Positions 1 through 4,934 of a DNA stretch of 6,430 nt are shown in pieces. Numbering within the stretch: the stretch's first letter is position 1; each line of letters opens with the position of its first letter. Below the pieces are notes generated by a model. That model was not told the origin of the DNA, made no database searches, and saw only the letters and a list, made by a program, of their open reading frames with translations. This DNA comes from Deltaproteobacteria bacterium. GTDB lineage: Bacteria > Desulfobacterota > Desulfarculia > Desulfarculales > Desulfarculaceae. Both the position numbers and the translations under genes were made by a program. The stretch is from positions 1 to 6,430 of the forward strand of contig JAKAGJ010000130.1 of the NCBI GenBank assembly GCA_021815655.1, read 5' to 3'.

Positions 1-89
1 TTTATCCCCGCCCCCTTTTTTGCCTTGCCCGTGCCCCTCTGTCAGCCGCAAGCCTGTTTACCGGCCGCCAGGCCCCACGCTTTTGTCCT

Positions 90-119
90 TTGACATAGAG
101 GGGCGGCTTCGGGGATGAT
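90..119 (+). promoter_or_regulatory. Probable sigma70-type promoter for the HEAT-repeat gene
   Basis: A perfect TTGACA -35 hexamer lies at 90-95. After an 18-base spacer comes GATGAT at 114-119, matching four of six bases of the TATAAT consensus. Transcription would begin near 126 and leave a leader of about 30 bases before the ATG at 158. That placing argues against the alternative TTG start at 119, which would fall inside or upstream of the promoter. The call rests on hexamer matching alone. Confidence 0.55.
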
Positions 120-157
120 TGTACGGAAGTCTGCATCGGAAGGACCAAGGAGGCGGC

Positions 158-1120
158 ATGGCCCAAGATTTGGACACGACCATCCTGGAGGCCCTGGACA
201 AGGAAGACCCCAACCTGGTGCGGGCGGCCTGCATCATGGCCGGCGCGCGCCAGCTCGTCCAGGCCGAGCGCGGGCTCTTGAAGGCCCTGGGGCACAAGGC
301 CTGGCAGGTGCAGGCCGAGGCGGCCAAGGCCCTGGGGCTCATCGGCTCCAAGGGCGCGGTGCCCTTCCTGCGCCGGGTGCTCAAGGCCTCCGACGCCGAC
401 CTGCGCCAGAAGATGCTCACCGCCGCCGCCGAGACGGGCAAGGCCGCCGCCGAGCCCGGCGGTGACGAGACTCACCCCGAGGCGCGCCGGGCCGCCGCCG
501 TGGCCCTGAACCGCATCGAGCCTTCCATCACCCAGGACGCCCTCTTGGCCGCCCTGGGCGCCGACCAGCCGGCGCTGTTGGGCGCGGCCATGGCCGGCCT
601 GGCCAACCTGGAGGCGCCGGTGGGGCGGGAGCGCATGGTGGAACTCTTGGGCCACGCCGACCCCGGCGTGCGCAAGAACGCCGCCGCCTGCCTGGGGCGC
701 CTGCGCGAGGTCAGGGCCCTGACGGGGCTCTTGGCCCTCTTGTCCGATGCCGACAAGGACGTGCGCAAGGAGGCGGCCATCGCCCTGAATCACATCAAGG
801 ACCGCCAGGCCATCGGCCCCCTGGCCGGCTTGATGGACGACGCCGACGCCGAGGTGCGCCGGGTGGCGGCCATCGCCCTGGGCAACACCAAGAGCCGCGA
901 GCCCATTCTGGTGCAGGCCCTGGTGCGGGGCCTGAGCGACCGCGAGGCCAGCGTGCGCCAGGCCTGCCTTTCGGCCCTGGCCAACCTCAAGGCCACGGGC
1001 GCCCTGGAGGCCGCCGCCGCGCTCCTGGGCGATACCCACGAGGCCGTGGCCCGCCAGGCGGCGGTGACCACCGGGGCCTTGTCCCTGGCCCGCGAGCGCC
1101 CGGACTACGACAGCGACTAG
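158..1120 (+). CDS. HEAT-repeat protein (cytosolic scaffold, about ten repeats)
   Basis: This 320-residue protein is made almost entirely of HEAT (PBS-lyase-type) alpha-helical repeats. Their ends show the usual D/A-V-R-x-x-A-A-x-A-L-G/N pattern: residues 13-32, 44-65, 77-95, 106-123, 134-153, 164-185, 195-216, 226-247, 259-280 and 290-308. The last five recur every 31-33 residues. A glycine/glutamate-rich linker at about 96-105 interrupts the array. There is no signal peptide, membrane segment or catalytic motif, so it is probably cytosolic and acts by binding a protein partner. Such proteins are often scaffolds; members related to phycobilin lyases (CpcE/F type) occur in phototrophs, but nothing here points to a bilin role. 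The ATG at 158 is chosen because AAGGAGG lies at 147-153, four bases upstream, behind a good promoter. Neither neighbour reveals the partner. The repeat fold is very secure; the function is unknown. Confidence 0.9.
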   Translation: MAQDLDTTILEALDKEDPNLVRAACIMAGARQLVQAERGLLKALGHKAWQVQAEAAKALGLIGSKGAVPFLRRVLKASDADLRQKMLTAAAETGKAAAEPGGDETHPEARRAAAVALNRIEPSITQDALLAALGADQPALLGAAMAGLANLEAPVGRERMVELLGHADPGVRKNAAACLGRLREVRALTGLLALLSDADKDVRKEAAIALNHIKDRQAIGPLAGLMDDADAEVRRVAAIALGNTKSREPILVQALVRGLSDREASVRQACLSALANLKATGALEAAAALLGDTHEAVARQAAVTTGALSLARERPDYDSD

Positions 1121-1153
1121 GCCGGCCTGGTTGCCGTAAGCAGCGGCCGGCCT
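1119..1153 (+). other. Strong hairpin directly after the HEAT-repeat gene
   Basis: The arms AGGCCGGCC (1119-1127) and GGCCGGCCT (1145-1153) are perfect inverted repeats. Inside them 1130-1134 pairs with 1140-1144 (one G-U), leaving a five-base loop. The left arm begins within the TAG stop codon. No T-tract follows, so it is not a canonical intrinsic terminator; it may protect the 3' end of the message. Confidence 0.45.
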
Positions 1154-1163
1154 GCCGAAACCC

Positions 1164-1189
1164 CCGGGGCGGCCTCCTCGGCCCCCCGG
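1164..1189 (+). other. Second GC hairpin in the 1121-1289 gap
   Basis: CCGGGG (1164-1169) pairs with CCCCGG (1184-1189), and GGCC (1171-1174) pairs with GGCC (1180-1183), with C1170 bulged and a TCCTC loop. Ten base pairs form in all. It is followed by TACAACC rather than a T-run. It stands between the stop-codon hairpin and the UUCG hairpin. Confidence 0.4.
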
Positions 1190-1222
1190 TACAACCGCCT
1201 GACATCCCAGAACTATGCCCCA

Positions 1223-1250
1223 GGGCCCGCTTCGGCGGGCTCCTTGCATT
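1223..1250 (+). terminator. Possible intrinsic terminator of the HEAT-repeat gene (UUCG hairpin)
   Basis: GGGCCCGC (1223-1230) pairs with GCGGGCTC (1235-1242), with one G-U pair, around a TTCG loop at 1231-1234. The closing pair is C-G, which makes the very stable C(UUCG)G tetraloop. The tract after the stem (CTTGCATT) is only moderately T-rich, so termination strength is uncertain. The position, between two same-strand genes with separate ribosome binding sites, suits a terminator. It ends about 30 bases before GGAGG of the next gene. Confidence 0.45.
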
Positions 1251-1289
1251 GCTGCCGCCTGACCCCTTTGCCTGGGGTCTGGAGGCAAG

Positions 1290-1670
1290 ATGCCGGCCCG
1301 CCTGTTCTTCATCGCCTGCCTGGCCCTGGGAGCCTGCGCCTGCGCCGCCGGCGTGAGTCCCCCGCCGCCGGCGTCCTACCCCTTTGGCCAGGCGCCGCCG
1401 CCGGCCCAGGCCCCGGGACAGGGCTGGTGGGTTTTATTCCTGGCCGGCTTGGCCTTGGGGGCGGGGCTGGCCGCCCTGGGCCGCTGCTGGCTGCGGGAAC
1501 GCGCCCTGCGCCGGGCCCAGGGCCGGCTGCTGGCGGCGGACGCGGGGCGGTTGCTTTTATTGCTGGACCTGCTGGAGGACCTTATGGCCCGTGCCGTCCG
1601 GCGGGGTCGGGTGGTGAGCCTGCGCGACTGGCTGCGCGCCAAGGGACGGGGGCCGGGCGGCCGGCTGTAG
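1290..1670 (+). CDS. Small proline-rich membrane protein with signal or lipoprotein-like N-terminus
   Basis: I do not recognise a family for this 126-residue protein. Residues 1-20 are a hydrophobic leader with an LGAC motif at 13-16, which could be a lipobox with cysteine 16 as the lipidated residue; cleavage by ordinary signal peptidase near CAA-G is also possible. A proline-rich stretch (24-42) follows, then a membrane helix at about 45-68. The C-terminal tail is basic, with RERALRR at 69-75 and a leucine-rich amphipathic helix at about 78-101. The positive-inside rule would put this tail in the cytoplasm and the proline-rich part outside. The ATG is supported by GGAGG at 1281-1285, four bases upstream. 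The gene converges with hemW, leaving 28 bases between their stops. It could be a membrane anchor or a small regulator, but nothing shows which. The clear RBS, leader and helix make a real gene likely. Confidence 0.72.
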   Translation: MPARLFFIACLALGACACAAGVSPPPPASYPFGQAPPPAQAPGQGWWVLFLAGLALGAGLAALGRCWLRERALRRAQGRLLAADAGRLLLLLDLLEDLMARAVRRGRVVSLRDWLRAKGRGPGGRL

Positions 1671-1698
1671 GGGGCGGCCTGGCTGGGGGGAACAGGCT

Positions 1699-2862
1699 CT
1701 AGAAAAACAGCCCCGCCGCCGCGTCGGCCAGGCGCAGCCCCAGGGCGGTGGGGCGCAGGCGGCCCGGCTCCAGCCTGGCCCAGCCTTGGGCCAGGAGTCG
1801 CGCCAGGGGCTGGCTCCAGCGCCGGCGGAGGTCCTGGCCCAGGAGGGCTCTCAGGCGCTCTAAGTCCACGCCCTCCGCGGTGCGCAGGCCAAGCATCACC
1901 AACTCCTGGGCTTGCTGGTCGGGTGTCAGTTCCTCGCTGAACTCCAGGAGCGGATGCCCCGCCACCACCCCCGCCACATAGGCCTCCACGTCGGCCGCCC
2001 AGGCCCAGCGCCGGCCGGCCAGGTGGCCGTGGGCGCCCGGCCCCAGGGCCAGGTAGTCCCCGCCGCGCCAGGTGTCCTGGTTGTGGCGGCACTCCCGCCC
2101 CGGCCGCGCGAAGTTACTCACCTCGTAACGCTTTAGCCCCGCGGCCTCCAAGAGCCCCAGGGCCGTATCCTCCATGGCCAGCACCGTATCCTCGTCCGGT
2201 AGCGGGGGCCGCCCCTTGACATAGGCCCGGCCAAAGGGCGTGGCCGGCCCCAGGGTCAGCTCATAGAGGGAGATATGATCCGGCGCCAGTTCCAGGGCCG
2301 CCAGGATGTCGGCCCGGGCCGCTTGCCGGGTCTGCCCGGGCAGGGCGTAGATCAAATCCAGGCTCAGATTGGCCAAGCCGGCGGCGCGGGCCTGCATGAA
2401 AGCCCGCCGGGTGTCGGCCGGGGAGTGGCGGCGCCCCAGGGCCTGGAGCAGCCCCGGCTCAAAGCTCTGGGCGCCCAGGCTCAGGCGGTTGACCCCGGCC
2501 TGCTTGAGGGCCTTGAGCTTGCCCAGGCTCAGGCTGCCGGGGTTGGCCTCCAGGGAAACCTCGCAGTCCGGGGCCAGCGTCAGGCTGCTGGTCACCGCCT
2601 CCAGCAGCGCGGCGATGGCCTGGGCCGGCAGCAGGCTGGGGGTGCCGCCGCCCAGGTAGACGTGGGCCAGGGCGCGTCCCCCGGCCAGGGGCGCGATCAT
2701 CTCCAAATGGCGCAGCAGGGCCGGGATCAGCGCCCGGGCTTGGCCGGCCGCGTGGGGCTGGGCGAAGAAGTCGCAATAGGGGCAGCGGCCGGCGCAGAAG
2801 GGCAGGTGGATATAGAGGCCGCAGGGTGCCCCTGCCGGCGTATACGGGTCGGTTGGCGCCAT
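1699..2862 (-). CDS. hemW: HemW-type radical SAM heme chaperone (HemN/CPO-like family)
   Basis: HemW proteins bind a [4Fe-4S] cluster, S-adenosylmethionine and heme, and are thought to deliver heme to respiratory proteins; they were long annotated as oxygen-independent coproporphyrinogen oxidase. From the ATG at 2862 the product has 387 residues, normal for HemW. The radical SAM cysteines are 23, 27 and 30 (CAGRCPYCDF), just after GLYIHLPFC. True HemN has a fourth cysteine soon after; here that place is phenylalanine, which favours HemW. GGGTPS at 71-76 is the glycine-rich SAM-binding motif. HISLYELTLGPATPFGR and the C-terminal HemN_C-like domain also fit. The usual HNxxYW reads HNQDTW at 260-265, a tyrosine-to-threonine change. 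The start is uncertain: the frame stays open to ATGs at 2967, 3012 and 3027 (442 residues), but the extra N-terminus is only a 35-residue duplication, and no start has a good Shine-Dalgarno site. The family call is secure; the start is not. Confidence 0.93.
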   Translation of the reverse strand: MAPTDPYTPAGAPCGLYIHLPFCAGRCPYCDFFAQPHAAGQARALIPALLRHLEMIAPLAGGRALAHVYLGGGTPSLLPAQAIAALLEAVTSSLTLAPDCEVSLEANPGSLSLGKLKALKQAGVNRLSLGAQSFEPGLLQALGRRHSPADTRRAFMQARAAGLANLSLDLIYALPGQTRQAARADILAALELAPDHISLYELTLGPATPFGRAYVKGRPPLPDEDTVLAMEDTALGLLEAAGLKRYEVSNFARPGRECRHNQDTWRGGDYLALGPGAHGHLAGRRWAWAADVEAYVAGVVAGHPLLEFSEELTPDQQAQELVMLGLRTAEGVDLERLRALLGQDLRRRWSQPLARLLAQGWARLEPGRLRPTALGLRLADAAAGLFF

Positions 2863-2891
2863 CTCTTGACCGGGCTTGCCGGCTCCCGTTG
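2823..2891 (-). repeat. Direct repeat copy A (69 bp), overlapping the hemW 5' end
   Basis: This copy matches 2928-2996 at a fixed offset of 105 bases with only two differences, at 2852 and 2888. It contains the proposed hemW ATG (2860-2862) and encodes GAGKPGQEMAPTDPYTPAGAP. It ends at the codon just before the conserved GLYIHLPFC of HemW. It contains short palindromes (GCCGGC twice, GTATAC, GGCGCC) but no long internal stem. Confidence 0.9.
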
Positions 2892-2927
2892 AAGCCTGTG
2901 ACGGTCCGCCATGGGGCGGCGCGCCCG

Positions 2928-2996
2928 AGGGTGCCCCTGCCGGCGTATACGGGTCGCTTGGCGCCATCTCTTGACCGGGCTTGCCGGCTCCCCTTG
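2928..2996 (-). repeat. Direct repeat copy B (69 bp), distal to hemW
   Basis: This copy is 67/69 identical to copy A. It encodes the same peptide with S in place of T in MAPTDPY. The 36 bases between the copies are only weakly like the 36 bases beyond copy B. However GCCCGAGGGTG recurs at 2923-2933 and 3028-3038, again 105 bases apart, so a truncated third unit may begin at 3028. The pattern is a decayed tandem repeat with a conserved core. Confidence 0.88.
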
Positions 2997-3040
2997 CAGT
3001 CCGTCGAGTCATGCCGCCAGGCTGCATGCCCGAGGGTGAG

Positions 3041-3077
3041 TGGGGGGAGCCTCCCCTTGCTTGGGAAGCTCCCCCCA
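3041..3077 (-). terminator. Long perfect-stem hairpin between the acyl-CoA ligase and hemW
   Basis: TGGGGGGAGC (3041-3050) and GCTCCCCCCA (3068-3077) form a ten-base perfect stem. After one mismatch, TCCC (3052-3055) pairs with GGGA (3063-3066), closing a seven-base loop. It lies about 40 bases past the ligase stop on the - strand. Neither side has a T-run, so it is not a textbook Rho-independent terminator. It could instead stabilise the ligase transcript's 3' end or be one copy of a dispersed palindromic repeat. Confidence 0.4.
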
Positions 3078-3116
3078 GTGCTCAGGCCGCTTGCCGTGCC
3101 CTTAAGGCCTGTGGGC

Positions 3117-4838
3117 CTAGCCCTGCTTGGCCTTGCTCAGCTCCTCGTCCTTGAGCACCCGGCGCAGAACCTTGCCCACCATGGTCTTGGGCAGGTCCTG
3201 GCGGAACTCCACCTCCGAGGGCACCTTGTAGTGGGTCATGTTCTCCTGGCACCAGGCGATGATATCCTGCTCGCTGACCTTGCCCACGCTCTCGGGCTTG
3301 AGCACCACGAAGGCCTTGAGTATCTCGCCCACCTTGGCGTGGGGCAGCCCCACCACCGCCACCTCCAGGATGTCGGGGTGGGAGAACAGGTAGTCCTCCA
3401 CTTCCTTGGGGAAGACGCTGTAGCCCTTGTGCTTCACCAGGTCCTTGGCCCGGTCCATGATGAAGATCCAGCCGCGCTCGTCCATGTAGGCGATGTCGCC
3501 GGTGTAGAGCCAGCCGTCGCGGATGGTGCGGGCCGTCTCATCGGGGCGGTTGTAGTAGCCCTTCATCACCTGGGGGCCCTTGACGCACAGCTCGCCCACG
3601 CCCTCGGGGCCCAGCGGCATCTGCTTGTCGCCGGTCTCCAGGTCCATGATCTTGCAATCGGTGTTGGGGTAGGGCAGGCCGATGGAGCCCATGACCCGCT
3701 CCTTGCCCGCCACGGGGTTGAAGGGGTTGGCGGTGACCACCGGCGAGGCCTCGGTCAGCCCGTAGCCTTCCACCACCAGGGCGCCGGTCTTCTTCTCGAA
3801 GGCCATTTGCACCTCCCGCGGCAGGGGACCGGCCCCGGAGGTGCACTTGGTCAGGGAGCTCAAGTCGTACTGCTCCAGCCCCTGGGTGTGGTTGATCTTG
3901 TTGAACAGCACCGCCACGCCCGGCATTATCAGCTCCACGCCCTGGCCCCATTTCTGGATCTGGGCCGCCCATTCCAGCATGGACTCCGGCGGCCGGGGGA
4001 ACAGGAGCTGGAAGCCGCCGGTGGCCACGGCGGTGTTCATGACGCAGGTCATGGCGAAGATATGGAACAGGGGCAGGATGCCCACGGTGCCGCCGCGCTG
4101 GAAGTCCTGGCCCAGCCAGGCCTTGCTGGCCAGGGCGTTGGACACCAGATTGCTGGCCGTGAGCATGGCGCCCTTGGGGGTGCCGGTGGTGCCGCCGGTG
4201 TACTGCAACACCGCCAGGTCGTTGGCCGCGTCCACCGCCACCTGGGGCACCTGGGGGGCGGTCTTGATAAGATCGGTGAACTTCAGGGCGTTTTGCGGCA
4301 TGTCGCCGCCGGGAATCTTCTTGAGCAGCTTGCCCAGGAACTTCTTCACCGGGCTCATGCCCGTCAGGTCCACGATGTTGGTGCCGATGAGGTGCTTGAC
4401 CTTGGTCTGGCCCAGCACCTTTTCCGCCGCCGGGTAGACCGAATCCAGCACCACGAAGGCCTTGGCCCCGGAGTCGTTGAGCTGGTGCTTGATCTCCAGC
4501 GGCTTGTAGGTGGGATTGATGGCCGTGGTCACCAGGCCCAGGCGCTGGCAGGCAAAGAAGGTGACCACGAACTGGTGGGAGTTGGGCAGCATCATGGCCA
4601 CCACGTCGCCCTTGACCAGCCCCAGCCCGTGGAAGGCGGTGGCCAGGCGGTCCACCAGGTTGTCCAACTGACGGTAGTTGATGACCGAATCCAGGAAAAC
4701 CAAGGCCTTGTCATCGGGGTAGCGGCTGGCGGCGTCGCGCAGCAGGTCCCCCATGCTGAGGTTGGGGATATCGATCATTTTGGGCACGCCCACGGGCCAG
4801 TCGCCATACCAGGGGCGGGCTCCTAGGTCCTCGGCCAT
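3117..4838 (-). CDS. Long-chain fatty-acid--CoA ligase (AMP-forming, ANL superfamily)
   Basis: This enzyme activates a carboxylic acid, most likely a medium- or long-chain fatty acid, with ATP to an acyl-adenylate and then transfers it to coenzyme A, feeding beta-oxidation or lipid synthesis. At 573 residues it is full length. The adenylation motifs appear in order: YTGGTTGTPKG at 213-223 (phosphate loop), YGLTEASP at 359-366, GWLYTGD at 442-448, DRAKD at 462-466 followed by KGYSVFPKEVED at 471-482, and LPKTMVGKVLRR at 549-560 with the catalytic lysine at 556. All key residues are present, so it should be active. The N-terminus has no signal peptide; the enzyme is cytosolic or peripheral on the membrane. 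The ATG at 4838 has AAGGAGG (complement of 4843-4849) four bases upstream, which settles the start. Chain-length specificity cannot be read from the sequence; fadD-like is a fair description, but orthology to E. coli FadD is not shown. Confidence 0.95.
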   Translation of the reverse strand: MAEDLGARPWYGDWPVGVPKMIDIPNLSMGDLLRDAASRYPDDKALVFLDSVINYRQLDNLVDRLATAFHGLGLVKGDVVAMMLPNSHQFVVTFFACQRLGLVTTAINPTYKPLEIKHQLNDSGAKAFVVLDSVYPAAEKVLGQTKVKHLIGTNIVDLTGMSPVKKFLGKLLKKIPGGDMPQNALKFTDLIKTAPQVPQVAVDAANDLAVLQYTGGTTGTPKGAMLTASNLVSNALASKAWLGQDFQRGGTVGILPLFHIFAMTCVMNTAVATGGFQLLFPRPPESMLEWAAQIQKWGQGVELIMPGVAVLFNKINHTQGLEQYDLSSLTKCTSGAGPLPREVQMAFEKKTGALVVEGYGLTEASPVVTANPFNPVAGKERVMGSIGLPYPNTDCKIMDLETGDKQMPLGPEGVGELCVKGPQVMKGYYNRPDETARTIRDGWLYTGDIAYMDERGWIFIMDRAKDLVKHKGYSVFPKEVEDYLFSHPDILEVAVVGLPHAKVGEILKAFVVLKPESVGKVSEQDIIAWCQENMTHYKVPSEVEFRQDLPKTMVGKVLRRVLKDEELSKAKQG

Positions 4839-4849
4839 AGGTCCTCCTT

Positions 4850-4869
4850 GAGGGGCGAAATTCCCCCTC
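4850..4869 (-). other. Small hairpin beside the ligase ribosome binding site
   Basis: GAGGGG (4850-4855) pairs with CCCCTC (4864-4869), and GAA (4857-4859) pairs with TTC (4861-4863), with C4856 unpaired. The stem abuts the AAGGAGG site (4843-4849) in the ligase leader, so it could affect ribosome access. It is short and may be incidental. Confidence 0.3.
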
Positions 4870-4904
4870 TCTTGTATGGGGTTTGCGCAGGCGGGCGCGA
4901 ACGA

Positions 4905-4934
4905 AGGTTAACCCAATCGTTGAGCTTATGTCAA
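4905..4934 (-). promoter_or_regulatory. Candidate promoter for the acyl-CoA ligase, overlapping the upstream stop
   Basis: On the - strand a perfect TTGACA lies at 4934-4929, and its TGA is the stop codon of the VWA-like gene. Seventeen or eighteen bases on, the -10 region is poor (TTAACC or TAACCT, two to three of six matches). The palindrome GGTTAACC (4906-4913) covers that -10 region and might be an operator half. An activator-dependent promoter is possible; read-through from the upstream gene is equally possible. Confidence 0.35.

Noticed and set aside
1..89. C-rich start of the window with a TTTTTT run at 16-21, possibly the end of an upstream terminator
   Set aside because: No hairpin arm is visible before the T-run because the window begins there; nothing can be supported from the bases shown.
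2..1312. A 436-codon open frame on the - strand opposite the HEAT-repeat gene
   Set aside because: It is rich in G, A, Q and H, mirrors the HEAT codons, and has no domain. The + strand gene has a promoter, RBS and clear repeats.
1677..1697. GCCTG/CAGGC hairpin between the convergent stops at 1670 and 1699
   Set aside because: The stem is only five base pairs around an 11-base loop and has no T-run in the right place for either strand, so it is too weak to call a terminator.
1376..2092. A 238-codon - strand frame across the hemW 3' end and the small membrane gene
   Set aside because: It overlaps the conserved C-terminal part of HemW in another frame and is a low-complexity P/G/A/R translation.
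1699..2862. Coproporphyrinogen III dehydrogenase (true HemN)
   Set aside because: The cluster motif lacks the extra cysteine after CxxxCxxC found in HemN, and the length and start of the conserved domain match HemW.
2823..2996. Repeat-spacer-repeat arrangement resembling a CRISPR array (69-base repeats, 36-base spacer)
   Set aside because: There are only two full copies, the repeats are longer than CRISPR repeats, the 'spacer' has a partial relation to the flank at the same 105-base register, and one copy overlaps a coding start. No cas gene is present.
2826..4826. A 666-codon open frame on the + strand opposite the ligase and the repeat region
   Set aside because: It is antisense to a gene with every expected adenylation motif. 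Its translation is a compositionally biased string of H, G, L, V and Q typical of GC-rich antisense frames, with no recognisable domain.
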